Shown: piece by piece, positions 1 through 8,509 of the stretch
Layout: every line of letters starts with the position of its first letter
Numbering within the stretch: the first letter of the stretch is position 1
From: Kamptonema sp. UHCC 0994
GTDB taxonomy: Bacteria > Cyanobacteriota > Cyanobacteriia > Cyanobacteriales > Microcoleaceae
Assembly: GCF_029167235.1 (NCBI RefSeq)
Contig: NZ_JARFTR010000099.1
Span: forward strand, 1 to 43,106
Direction of reading: 5' to 3'
Length of the DNA stretch: 43,106 nt
The notes under the pieces: model-generated
Database searches by the model: none
Told to the model about the DNA's origin: nothing
What the model saw: only the letters and a program-made list of their open reading frames with translations
Program-made: the position numbers and the translations under genes

Positions 1-149
1 CTGAAGATAAACTTTTGTTGCTGCGCTCTGGTGGAAAGCCTAGTCCGGTGGAGCTTGTGAAATTAGCTGCGGCGCTTGGTTGGGAAGCTCAAAAGTTAAT
101 CGATCTGTATCAGCAAAGTTTTCCGTGCGAATGCGAACAGAACCTATAG
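1..149 (+). CDS. C-terminal fragment of a possible helix-turn-helix protein (cut by window start)
   Basis: An open frame enters from the left edge and ends at a TAG at 147-149. Its last 49 residues include SPVELVKLAAALGWEAQKLI, which looks like the recognition part of an XRE-like helix-turn-helix (a small residue-rich turn, then an amphipathic helix), followed by a short tail with two cysteines. A ribosome binding site for the next gene (AGGGAGA) begins at its stop codon, so the two are probably co-transcribed. The assignment as a regulator is an inference from a short piece; only its being a coding 3' end is well supported. Confidence 0.5.
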   Translation, partial: EDKLLLLRSGGKPSPVELVKLAAALGWEAQKLIDLYQQSFPCECEQNL

Positions 150-163
150 GGAGATAAATAATT

Positions 164-844
164 ATGGAATTACACGAATATTTACCAGATGGCTGGAGAG
201 TGGAGCTAAACAACGGAACACCATCAATCATAGCTCCTAGCCAGCAAGCTGCTGATTGCTGGCTAGAAAGACTTTGCCAGGAGTTAGTTCAAACGGCCGA
301 AAATTTAGGCGGCATCGTTGAGCTGCGCTGGCCAAGCGCGGTGCGTGGCTATCAGTTCGATTCAAAGCTTAAAGCGATCGCTAATACTGAATCGAGCGAA
401 CCACAGAATTCCGTCATATCTACGCCTAAAGAAATCGGAGCGGCCGTCCAAAAACTCTCCCCTGCCACACCAATAGAACAAAGCCAAATTGATTTTGCGG
501 CGCTTTACGGTAGTTCTAACCCAGTCTATATCCAGCAAATAGCCGATCAGCGGATATTGTTTGCCAACGGAGCTGCGCTAGCAGCTCAGCAAAAAACGGC
601 AGCGGAGCTAATTGGCTCGGACGGCAGTGCTCTGGACGATCAAAGCGAGTTGGATAAAATGCACGAATATTTATTACGCGATCGCGTTATTGAACAATAC
701 GAATTTCCTGGCTGGCGATTTTACAAAGACGATGCTGGGATGTGGAGGCGCAAGCGCATGATTTTCATTGAAAACTTCACTTTTGTGTCGTTTCTTGGCG
801 AAGTTTGTCGAATCGGCGAAGTTTTAAGCGCCGAGACAGCTTAG
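164..844 (+). CDS. Unknown protein with a possible PAS-like C-terminal half
   Basis: A 226-residue soluble protein with no membrane segments. The ATG at 164 is supported by a purine-rich AGGGAGA 9-15 bases upstream. I do not recognise the family. Residues about 110-160 (YIQQIADQRILFANGAALAA, then QQKTAAELIG) read like a PAS sensor domain core, where a strand is followed by an N-A-A type helix and a helix ending in LIG. The C-terminal part is rich in aromatic and basic residues (WRFYKDDAGMWRRKRM). A HIP1-type GCGATCGC lies inside the gene. It sits between a putative DNA-binding protein and a GNAT enzyme on the same strand. A sensory role is a guess. Confidence 0.6.
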   Translation: MELHEYLPDGWRVELNNGTPSIIAPSQQAADCWLERLCQELVQTAENLGGIVELRWPSAVRGYQFDSKLKAIANTESSEPQNSVISTPKEIGAAVQKLSPATPIEQSQIDFAALYGSSNPVYIQQIADQRILFANGAALAAQQKTAAELIGSDGSALDDQSELDKMHEYLLRDRVIEQYEFPGWRFYKDDAGMWRRKRMIFIENFTFVSFLGEVCRIGEVLSAETA

Positions 845-883
845 ATGTGAGGTGAAACGAATGAGCGATAGTATATGAAGTAA

Positions 884-1501
884 ATGCAGTATAAAATTGA
901 GGTTGTTAATTCGCGCACTTTTCCTGTTTACCTATCTTCCTTAATCGAAACTTATCAGAACATTTTTGCTGAACCCCCAGAATTTCAGCAATGGAGTAAT
1001 TTTGATTTGGAACAAATTCTAAGTTCCTATTTAAAAATGGGGAATTTGGCAGTTGCGTTGGCGAAGCCTGCCGTAGGCATCGCGCCTGATAATCAAGTTG
1101 TAGGTTTCTGTGCCAGCATTCCCTTCAAGGTGAGTAAACTATGGGAAAGCTCGGCATTATTTTCAAATAATCCCGTGTCGCTCTCAGCAAATTTCTTTCA
1201 GGACTGCTTTCAAATTGATGTTGAAAATTTAGATTATATTGCGGACTTGGGCGTAGTAAAAGCGTTTCGGCATCAGGGTGTTGGCACTCAATTAATGAAG
1301 GCGATAGGTGCTCTTAAAGAGCAACCGACTTTACTGCGGGTTTCTGTATGCCGCCCAGAAGCTTACGCATTGTATTATAAACTAGGTTTTCGCGATATGG
1401 GAGTGAAACAGTGGGCAGAATATCGGCGTATTGATGGTACTATCAAGTCTTCGGAAAAAATATTAATGTTTCGGTTTAGCGCGGGAACAGATTTTAGTTA
1501 A
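884..1501 (+). CDS. GNAT-family N-acetyltransferase
   Basis: This 205-residue protein has the signature of GNAT acyltransferases, which move an acetyl group from acetyl-CoA to an amine. The acetyl-CoA pyrophosphate loop is visible as R129-H-Q-G-V-G134 after a strand (YIADLGVVKAF), and the family's C-terminal strand and helix appear as YALYYKLGFRDMG. The substrate cannot be told. Residues 59-68 (LAKPAVGIAP) are encoded by an imperfect palindromic repeat and appear inserted just before the strand VVGFCAS. Upstream, a good Shine-Dalgarno (GAGGTGAA) serves a five-codon ORF at 861-878 rather than this ATG, so translation may be coupled. Its relation to the following brxA is only positional (24-base gap). 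Confidence 0.85.
   Translation: MQYKIEVVNSRTFPVYLSSLIETYQNIFAEPPEFQQWSNFDLEQILSSYLKMGNLAVALAKPAVGIAPDNQVVGFCASIPFKVSKLWESSALFSNNPVSLSANFFQDCFQIDVENLDYIADLGVVKAFRHQGVGTQLMKAIGALKEQPTLLRVSVCRPEAYALYYKLGFRDMGVKQWAEYRRIDGTIKSSEKILMFRFSAGTDFS
1061..1083 (+). repeat. Palindromic cyanobacterial repeat inserted in frame in the GNAT gene
   Basis: The arms GCGAAGCCT and AGGCATCGC form an imperfect hairpin around GCCGT. Elements of this type are dispersed in many cyanobacterial genomes. Here it is read through in frame and adds about ten residues to the acetyltransferase. Confidence 0.6.
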
Positions 1502-1525
1502 ACTCGCAGCTCTTACTTGACGTGA

Positions 1526-2125
1526 ATGACTTCTACTTCCTACATAGCTCGCACAAATAATGCCTTTATCCTCACCGAAACCGTAAAAGTGGCTCAACTG
1601 ATACACCAAGGAGCGACTTTCGATGAAATTCGGCAACAAGTAATAAAAGAGGACTTATTTCAATTGCGTTCTCTGACTTCACGCCGTCGGGCATTGAACA
1701 CGGTCTTCCACCGCCTGCAAAAAGTAGACCTTAGTTACATTAAATTGCTAGCCACAGGTATTACTGATATTCGTCGCCTGACCAATCTGTTTTTAATTTT
1801 GCGCTCTGACCTTCTTCTAAGAGAACTGATTGATGAAGTATTGTTAGATAAACTCAAGTGCCTTGTTTACACGGTTAATCCTGCTGACTTGCGAAGCTTT
1901 TTCGAGACTAAGCGGGAGCAAAGTTCAACCATCGCAAAGTGGTCGGATTTAACTTACCAGAAAACTGCAAGCAATACGGTGTTGGTACTTGTGAGTGCAG
2001 GGTTATTGCAAGCCATCAAGCCACGAGGGAATTATGAAATTAGACCTATTCCTATTCCAGGGGCGTTACGTCAGCAACTCTTGCTTGATGGAGAAGAACT
2101 TTACCTGCGTTTGATGCTCAACTAA
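1526..2125 (+). CDS. brxA: BREX protein BrxA
   Basis: This 199-residue protein matches the BrxA (DUF1819) family in length and pattern. It has an N-terminal ARTNNAFILTETVKVAQLI segment, a basic middle (SRRRALNTVFHRLQ), a central LRSDLLLRELIDEVLLDKL helix, and a C-terminal winged-helix-like part (KWSDLTYQKTASNTVLVLVS). BrxA is a small DNA-binding protein of the type 1 BREX phage-resistance system; it acts in the cytoplasm with BrxB, BrxC, PglX, PglZ and BrxL. In most type 1 loci brxA is the first gene of the operon, just before brxB. Here it is on the opposite strand, as last gene of a small plus-strand cluster, and its 3' end overlaps the 3' end of brxL by 8 bases. No strong ribosome binding site precedes the ATG. 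Confidence 0.85.
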   Translation: MTSTSYIARTNNAFILTETVKVAQLIHQGATFDEIRQQVIKEDLFQLRSLTSRRRALNTVFHRLQKVDLSYIKLLATGITDIRRLTNLFLILRSDLLLRELIDEVLLDKLKCLVYTVNPADLRSFFETKREQSSTIAKWSDLTYQKTASNTVLVLVSAGLLQAIKPRGNYEIRPIPIPGALRQQLLLDGEELYLRLMLN

Positions 2126-4136
2126 CACCCAGTGCTTTGAATGTTGCATCTACAGGATCGGTGTAAAAAGATGTTTGGAACTTGACAAATAGTTCAGGGG
2201 GTACAGTAGGCAGGTCAGCCGCACTGGTCATTGGTAATAAAACGCGCTTGGCACCTGCATCGAATGCTACTTGCAGACTACCTGCCAGATGACTAACTGG
2301 GGTAATTGTACCACCCAAGGTCATTTCACCAAAAATCGCTAGTTGGGGTTGTATGCTTCGTCCTAATGATGCTGAACATAAGGAGATAAACAAAGCTAGT
2401 CCGCACTCTTGGGGAAGTCCCGCCCCTTGCAAATCTAATAATTGAAGTAAGAAATCTACGTTTTCTGGATGAATAGTGCCGCTAACTCGGTGAGCGTTGG
2501 CTTTGAAGAAATTTAAGGCAATATTCATGCGGTCTTTCATACGGCTGCTACTGGCTACTCCGGTGCGAACTAGCTTCCCGTTTCCTGGTATTGTTTGTAA
2601 CTCTAGTTTGAATGTGCCAATCATCTCACTATCGCCTGTGCTGACAAAGTGCAAATGACCAGGGGCGAGGGCATCTTCACCTATTAAACTTACACCCCCT
2701 TGTTCTGGTACAGAGACAAAGTGTTCTTCTAGAGTTTCCAAATCAATGTAGCTAAAGTGGACATCATAGAATTCCATCCCGCCAATTTTCTTTAGTTGCT
2801 CTTTGATGCGACGGCGGACTCGCAGTGCATATACCAGTGCTTCGCGCACGTCTTCTTTACTAAATGAGCCATCGGGGAATAGTAATTTTAACAGTCCTGA
2901 TACTGTTTTGCGGACACCCTGTACATCTCGTTGCTTGAGGTTATTTCCCAGACGAAAATAGCGATCGCACGCATCTCCAAAACTACGTTTCCGCATTTCC
3001 CGCAGCCATTCGGCTAGGTAATCCACAATAAAGCCATACTGTTTAGTAAAGTTGTGCGGACTAAATTTGGGAATTTCCCAACCAGGAATGTAAGCATGAA
3101 AGCGATCGAAAAATGCTGTATCAATCATTGCTTGGGGAAAAGGGGCAAGCAGGTGAGAAGTTTTAACCAAGGACTCTACACTTTGATTAATATTGCCCAC
3201 AAATACCATTGAAGCGTTGGCAGAAATTTCTGCTTTTCCCCGTGCAAACGATCCAGATGCCATATAATCTTTCATAATCTGCACGCCGTCATTGTCGTGA
3301 AAGCTAATTCCGGCGACTTCATCAAAGGCTACTACATCAAATAAGCCTACTAGCCCTACTCGGCGAGATGCCATGTTGTAAAACAAGTTGGCAACAGTAG
3401 TTTTACCACCTGAAACTAATATTGAGTTGGGCGAAACTTCTTTATAAATGTGGGATTTGCCTGTAGAACGTGGGCCTAATTCGCAGCAATTATAATTGTT
3501 TTCGCATAATGGCACCATCCGTGCTAACAAATGCCATTTCACATCTTCAGTAAATGTAGTTGGTTCTAGTCCTACAGAGCGAATTAGCAGATCGATCCAT
3601 TCATTTTTGCTGAAATTTGGACGACCTGCAAACAGTTCATCCATATCCACATTTGGCATCTGGATGGGTTTGAGACTGCTGACAATGAAAGGGCTTGGAT
3701 CTGCTCCAGCTTCGTATTCTAGTTGTAAGATACACCAAATACCCCCGCCTAAAAGCTTTTCATTACGTTTGATAATATCTGGGTCAATTACTACCCCTTT
3801 GATTCCCAAGTTCGCTAATTCTCCTTGGTAGATGTCAGCTTTCTCGTTTAATTTGACTGTTACGCGATCGATAATGGTAAATCTGCTTAATTCCCGAATT
3901 TTGGATTTAACTTTTTCTGCTTCGTCAGGACGGACGTAATTTTCAGCAAGGATACGTTTAACGCTTTGAATACCTTCTTCAATAGTGGTTTCGTCATCAG
4001 TGGCGCAGTACATTCCTAGTAAATATTCCAGCACGTAAACGGGAACGTTAGCACCTTCCTTGATCCTTTGGGTGAGGTCTTTACGAACTACTTTGCCGGG
4101 GTAAGTTTGATTTAGCTTTTGGTCGAGGTCATCCAT
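2118..4136 (-). CDS. brxL: BREX AAA+ / Lon-like protein BrxL
   Basis: This 672-residue protein is the BrxL of type 1 BREX, an AAA+ ATPase with a C-terminal Lon-protease-like fold that works on DNA in phage restriction. Visible motifs are Walker A GPRSTGKS (221-228), Walker B LFDVVAFDEVAG (265-276), a sensor-1-like VFVGNIN (311-317) and an arginine-rich RALVYALRVRRRIK region near 433-445. The Lon-like domain spans about 483-672. Aligned by eye to Lon, the catalytic serine position in GPSAG falls on Glu577 (LPQECG) and the catalytic lysine in GGLKEK falls on Ala618 (SHLAGS), so proteolysis is unlikely. It is the last minus-strand gene of the BREX block, 86 bases after the phospholipase-D-like gene. 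The first ATG is used. Confidence 0.93.
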   Translation of the reverse strand: MDDLDQKLNQTYPGKVVRKDLTQRIKEGANVPVYVLEYLLGMYCATDDETTIEEGIQSVKRILAENYVRPDEAEKVKSKIRELSRFTIIDRVTVKLNEKADIYQGELANLGIKGVVIDPDIIKRNEKLLGGGIWCILQLEYEAGADPSPFIVSSLKPIQMPNVDMDELFAGRPNFSKNEWIDLLIRSVGLEPTTFTEDVKWHLLARMVPLCENNYNCCELGPRSTGKSHIYKEVSPNSILVSGGKTTVANLFYNMASRRVGLVGLFDVVAFDEVAGISFHDNDGVQIMKDYMASGSFARGKAEISANASMVFVGNINQSVESLVKTSHLLAPFPQAMIDTAFFDRFHAYIPGWEIPKFSPHNFTKQYGFIVDYLAEWLREMRKRSFGDACDRYFRLGNNLKQRDVQGVRKTVSGLLKLLFPDGSFSKEDVREALVYALRVRRRIKEQLKKIGGMEFYDVHFSYIDLETLEEHFVSVPEQGGVSLIGEDALAPGHLHFVSTGDSEMIGTFKLELQTIPGNGKLVRTGVASSSRMKDRMNIALNFFKANAHRVSGTIHPENVDFLLQLLDLQGAGLPQECGLALFISLCSASLGRSIQPQLAIFGEMTLGGTITPVSHLAGSLQVAFDAGAKRVLLPMTSAADLPTVPPELFVKFQTSFYTDPVDATFKALGVS

Positions 4137-4222
4137 GTTAGGGGTTAAAGTATATAACTTTTTAAAAGGTTTTAAGTATTAACAATATGTTACTAGATCA
4201 ATGCTAGAAAAAGGCACTTTCT

Positions 4223-5878
4223 TTAGACAGTTTCTTCATCATCATCATTTTCTTCATTTTTATTTTCTGGAGCTTGTTTCTTAAAAGCTCTTAATTTAGT
4301 TACTGAGATTTTTTTCTCTTTGTCGTCTCCTATGAGTTTATAAACAAGGACATCTTTCGGCAATTGTTTAGAAGAATCTTCTAAACAAATAAAAATACCA
4401 TCAAAGCGTTCATAAATTTTATTTACAGTGCTTTGGTTAACAACTACCTTAAAAGCAGTAAATAATTCACCCTGCTTAATTTTATCTAAATCTCCTCTCC
4501 TATTTTTAATTAAGCTATCTTTAGCTTCAGCGACTAATTCCTGTGGTATATTTAAATTAAAGTTGTCTTCTTTTGTTTCTTTATAATCTTGAAAATCGTC
4601 TGCTAAATTTGCTACAAATTTAGCTATTCCTTGATTATGATTATTTTGATTATAAAAATCCTTAATTCTATAATAAACTTGCCTAATTATATCTTGATCA
4701 AGTTCTGTTACAGAAAGATTAATCTTTTCATATCTATTAATATATACTTTTAAACGATTTTCATTCTTAAACAAATTTTCAACTCTTTTTTCCCAAGAAG
4801 CAACAGCAGATAAATTATCGATATCGAGTTTAATCACTCGTTCGTCAATTTTCTCTTTGACGAACTCTTTTAGCTCATCGGTGTAACTCTTTATTTTTTC
4901 AGGAGTACAAACTTCTTTAATAAGAGGCTGAAAAATTTGCCAGCAATCTTCTACTTCTTCTTCAATTAATTGACCAATTTCATTAGGAACCCATTTACCT
5001 AATAAAGTATCAATACTGTATATTCTCCAGATATCCGATGGTATAGGCTTAGGACAAATCGCAAAAATTGACTGAAGGTTTATTGGGTCATCTTTAATAG
5101 TTTTTATCTGTTGGGTCTTAAAATGCTTAATCTTTCTCTTGGTTTCTGGATTATTTGCTGCTTCATCTAATCTTTCTATTTCTTCTTGAGAAAGATTTAA
5201 GCGAAATATTAAATCAAATGAAGAAGACCATTTATGATAGAAGCTACCTTTTGAAAGAAGTTGAATAGCTAACTCCAATTCTTTAATTTCTGCTTTTCTT
5301 TCAGCAGAAACAGTATAATTTTCTTCCAGATGTCTAACTAAAGAAGAAAAATCCCTCATGGAAGCTACGTCATGCAATATATGACCTATTTCGATATTTT
5401 TGTTAAAACCATTGCTCGAAAAATTTGCTGATGTTACTATAACAAAACCGGAATAATCATTTAAAAATACCCAGTCTTTTTCTTCACTAATCAAGGCGTA
5501 TGATTTGGCATGGAAAAGTATATTTTTACCGCCATCTATAGGAGTATAGGAAATATATTGTTGAGATAGTCCTGTTTTTTTGCTGATCTGTTCTATAAAA
5601 GAAGTTTGCTCGGTTTCCAAAAAAGAAGTTTGCTCGATTTCTAAACTTACTAATTCTTTGACAGACTGTTTAAAGTCAACTAATAAGTGAATACCTGATA
5701 ATTTGTTACCCAGTATATTTTTGGCTTGTTCAAGAAAATCTAAAATGACTTGAGGCTTAAAATAGCAAGTAATTGCATAAAACACCCATTTTTTTTCTAT
5801 CCTGGCCGCCTTAGTAAGTTCGCATATCATAATTTCTTTTAAAGAATTTGAATCTTTTTCATTAAATAAAATCGGCAT
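4223..5878 (-). CDS. Phospholipase-D-like (HKD) protein nested in the BREX operon
   Basis: This 551-residue protein carries one recognisable HKD-type motif in its N-terminal third: HAKSYALI near residue 122, then a spacer and TSANFSSNGFNKNIEIG. This is the H-x-K ... S-x-N ... E/D layout of phospholipase-D-family phosphodiesterases, which include DNA nucleases such as those of some restriction systems. Only one copy is seen, so a dimer would be needed for a full active site. The rest is long, charged and mostly helical, ending in an acidic tail (ENDDDEET). It lies between pglZ and brxL on the same strand with gaps of 63 and 86 bases. Its DNA is clearly more A+T-rich than either neighbour, which suggests separate acquisition. 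It is not a core type 1 BREX gene. A nuclease role is inferred, not shown. Confidence 0.7.
   Translation of the reverse strand: MPILFNEKDSNSLKEIMICELTKAARIEKKWVFYAITCYFKPQVILDFLEQAKNILGNKLSGIHLLVDFKQSVKELVSLEIEQTSFLETEQTSFIEQISKKTGLSQQYISYTPIDGGKNILFHAKSYALISEEKDWVFLNDYSGFVIVTSANFSSNGFNKNIEIGHILHDVASMRDFSSLVRHLEENYTVSAERKAEIKELELAIQLLSKGSFYHKWSSSFDLIFRLNLSQEEIERLDEAANNPETKRKIKHFKTQQIKTIKDDPINLQSIFAICPKPIPSDIWRIYSIDTLLGKWVPNEIGQLIEEEVEDCWQIFQPLIKEVCTPEKIKSYTDELKEFVKEKIDERVIKLDIDNLSAVASWEKRVENLFKNENRLKVYINRYEKINLSVTELDQDIIRQVYYRIKDFYNQNNHNQGIAKFVANLADDFQDYKETKEDNFNLNIPQELVAEAKDSLIKNRRGDLDKIKQGELFTAFKVVVNQSTVNKIYERFDGIFICLEDSSKQLPKDVLVYKLIGDDKEKKISVTKLRAFKKQAPENKNEENDDDEETV
5597..5644 (-). repeat. 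Two 24-base tandem repeats inside the PLD-like gene
   Basis: Two near-identical 24-base units (AAAAGAAGTTTGCTCG followed by GTTTCCAA or ATTTCTAA on the plus strand) encode EQTSFLET and EQTSFIEQ. The repeat keeps the frame, so copy-number change by slippage would alter the linker just before the HKD motif by 8 residues. Confidence 0.85.
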
Positions 5879-5941
5879 AAATTTTATATAGTTCCTGATG
5901 TATAGGTTGAAATATTCTTCAATCTCATCTATAAAATAAAA

Positions 5942-8497
5942 TTAAAAATCCCCAAAATCATTGGTAATTCCCAAATTTACTGTCCAAGTTTCTCGCAAAA
6001 TTTCGCTTTCATCATCGGCATCTTTCACAATTAAGTAAGCAGTTGTTGGTGGATTGGTTGTAGTTACAGTCAAACGAATGCTAAATTCACGATCGCTAGG
6101 ACTAACACTACTACTACTTAATTCTGCCCCCCGCACGTCTGTAATCGGTGCTAAACTCTCAGGGTCATAAAGGGCAACTGTTACCTGACGCGATCGCCAT
6201 CTCCCCTCTACAGCTTCCGTTTGTACTAAACTGAGGCTAAAGCGGTTATTGGTCACTCTTCGCGCCCTGGCGTTGACTTGCACTCCCACTTTGCGGGCTG
6301 GCCCTTCATCCCCCTTAACGGCGCGTTGGTGATGGTAGGCGATCGCGGGAATGCAGATTTCTTGTAAACTAGCACCACCGTGTACATATTGGGAACCTGC
6401 ACCTTGGACGGCAAAACGCAAACTACCGCGAGGAACGATCGCGATCGCACCCCCAGTATCATAAGGTAAGTTAAAGGCTTTAGTCCCGGAATCAGCTTCT
6501 AAATTTCGCCCCAAAACATAGCGACGACTTGTTTCTAGCACTCCTTCCCCCCGTAGCAAAGGGCGTTTATCGGCTTCAGCAATTAGACGGCGCTGGTATA
6601 AAAACCCATGATCTGAGGTAATTAATACATTAGTTCCGTTGAGAGAATTACAAATCTTTTTCACCAGTCGCACCAGTTCTTTAATAGTGTCAGAACAAGC
6701 TGCAAATACCTGATGTTCGCTAGCGGCTTTATCACCAATGGCATCAATGTTGTTGTGGTAAATATAGACGAGACGGTAGGCGGAAATCGCTGCCCGTCCT
6801 TTCTCACTACTCATTGTTAACAGGTCTTGGGCACTCAGTATTGTTGCTTCAACACGACTGTTTTGATCTAATACTTTCTGACGCGCTGCTGTCCCTTGGG
6901 TACTCAGTCCGTCTCTGAGCACATCATTGTTTCCAGGCAGTAACTCCAGCTTCATCCCAGGTAGTAGCGCCGCCATCCCTAACTTAGTGATGCTGGGTAA
7001 AACGCCAAACAAAGGTTCAATTGTAGTTTTTCCCCGAAGTTCTTTTTGAATAGCTTCTGCGAGTTCGCTGGCGACTTCGTACCGAAGGGCATCGGAGATA
7101 ATCACAAAAGCTTTTTTTTCGCGGTCTTTTCCGCTAATAATTGGTTGTACGTGCCGTCCGAAGAAGTTAGTTTGGCTAGGAATATCTGCTAATTCCCAAC
7201 TGTTTTCTAGGGAATCTGACCAGGCTTCCCCCAATTCATCTAAATACCATTGGGTGTAAAGGTTTTCTATATCATCGATTAATTCTTTGAGGATATCGCC
7301 AAAAGCTGCATCGCTGGCAACAATAAACTGACGGTAAGTTTGGTCAAAACGGTACAATTGTTTGGCATAAGCTTGAAAGAGTTGGGGTGCAGGCATCCGA
7401 AAGCCTTCTGGATATTGGCGCTTTAATTCTAAAAGTTCAATAGCTGCATCCAAGGCGCAATAAAAAGGTTCGTATTTGAAGAACCAAAACAAAGTGCGTC
7501 GGGCTTGTAACCAGTTTGGCCAAGGGGTGAGGTCAGGGGTGGGGGAACGTAAGGCTTTGACGCAGGCGCGAATGATGGCTTGGTCTACTACTTCAAAAGT
7601 AGCGGTTTCATAGAGGACTTCTGGGGATAAATTCTGGATGGCATCGAGGATGTTTAATTCCTCTGCAATTTGTTGGCTTAATTCTTTCCATCCTGGTGAG
7701 TCTTGTTGGTCGCGCATCCACTGGTCGATGAAGGCGTAAGCCCGTTGTCCGGAGGTAATAACTTGGGCTTTTAAACTATCTGGAATTGACCCCTGTAATG
7801 ACTTTTCAAAATGAGTGATGAGTAGCTGTATGAACAGTTTTCGCAAGCTGGGAGTGGTGTCGGCAAAACCTGTATGTTCCTGCACGATTTGCCAGAAATC
7901 TTGAGGTTTAACAAAACGTTCAATGTCCTTCCAAAGTAAATTATCTGATTCCAATAAACCTTTTAATAAAACTTGGCGAATCATTGCGCCAGCATCGGGG
8001 ACTTTTAACCCCGTTACAACCGATAACATTGCCAAAAATAACCCCCGTTCGTCGGTATCTGGGGGTAAAGCCATATTTTGCAAAGCTTCGGTACGTTTGC
8101 GGCTATTAAAAAATTTGAGACGTTCTCGAATTGTTATTTCCAGACTCCGTTGTTTTAAGCTTAAATCAGCGAAAATTAGGGCAGCGGGGTCAGCAGAAAA
8201 GGTTAAACCGGATAGTTGAATATCGAGTAACCAATTATCCTGATTTGGGGGTTCTGGAAAAGGTGCGTAGAGTAAAAAAGGTTGTTCTGGTTGTTCGATG
8301 AATAGGTGATGTTTGACGGTAAAGGGAGTATCGCCAAGTTGTAATTTTTTGATGCCATCTAATTGTAATTCGTTGAAAGCATCTGTAAATTGTCCATCTG
8401 AATCGTACCAAAACACTACTCGTCGTCCTGGGTGTGACCAACGGTTATCATCTTGAAATAAAGTTAATATGCTACTTTGAATGCGGGTAGTGTTCAT
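5942..8497 (-). CDS. pglZ: BREX alkaline-phosphatase-superfamily protein PglZ
   Basis: This 851-residue protein is PglZ, an essential BREX component with an alkaline-phosphatase-fold domain and metal-dependent nuclease/phosphodiesterase activity in studied homologues. The phosphatase-fold core lies at about residues 460-700: FVIISDALRYEVASELAEAI carries the first metal-binding Asp, HNNIDAIGDKAASEHQVF a second cluster, and LITSDHGFLYQRR the DHG metal site. The N-terminal half is helical and the C-terminal part looks beta-rich. It follows pglX by 12 bases in the same operon. No strong Shine-Dalgarno is seen; translation may be coupled to pglX. Length and motif order are those expected for type 1 PglZ. 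Confidence 0.93.
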   Translation of the reverse strand: MNTTRIQSSILTLFQDDNRWSHPGRRVVFWYDSDGQFTDAFNELQLDGIKKLQLGDTPFTVKHHLFIEQPEQPFLLYAPFPEPPNQDNWLLDIQLSGLTFSADPAALIFADLSLKQRSLEITIRERLKFFNSRKRTEALQNMALPPDTDERGLFLAMLSVVTGLKVPDAGAMIRQVLLKGLLESDNLLWKDIERFVKPQDFWQIVQEHTGFADTTPSLRKLFIQLLITHFEKSLQGSIPDSLKAQVITSGQRAYAFIDQWMRDQQDSPGWKELSQQIAEELNILDAIQNLSPEVLYETATFEVVDQAIIRACVKALRSPTPDLTPWPNWLQARRTLFWFFKYEPFYCALDAAIELLELKRQYPEGFRMPAPQLFQAYAKQLYRFDQTYRQFIVASDAAFGDILKELIDDIENLYTQWYLDELGEAWSDSLENSWELADIPSQTNFFGRHVQPIISGKDREKKAFVIISDALRYEVASELAEAIQKELRGKTTIEPLFGVLPSITKLGMAALLPGMKLELLPGNNDVLRDGLSTQGTAARQKVLDQNSRVEATILSAQDLLTMSSEKGRAAISAYRLVYIYHNNIDAIGDKAASEHQVFAACSDTIKELVRLVKKICNSLNGTNVLITSDHGFLYQRRLIAEADKRPLLRGEGVLETSRRYVLGRNLEADSGTKAFNLPYDTGGAIAIVPRGSLRFAVQGAGSQYVHGGASLQEICIPAIAYHHQRAVKGDEGPARKVGVQVNARARRVTNNRFSLSLVQTEAVEGRWRSRQVTVALYDPESLAPITDVRGAELSSSSVSPSDREFSIRLTVTTTNPPTTAYLIVKDADDESEILRETWTVNLGITNDFGDF

Positions 8498-8509
8498 TTT
8501 AGAGAGTCG

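Noticed and set aside
2118-2125. A terminator between brxA and brxL
   Set aside because: The two genes overlap at their 3' ends and I see no hairpin with a T-run there.
4223-5878. The PLD-like gene as evidence of a DISARM system (DrmC)
   Set aside because: No drmA, drmB or DISARM methyltransferase accompanies it, and its neighbours are all BREX genes.
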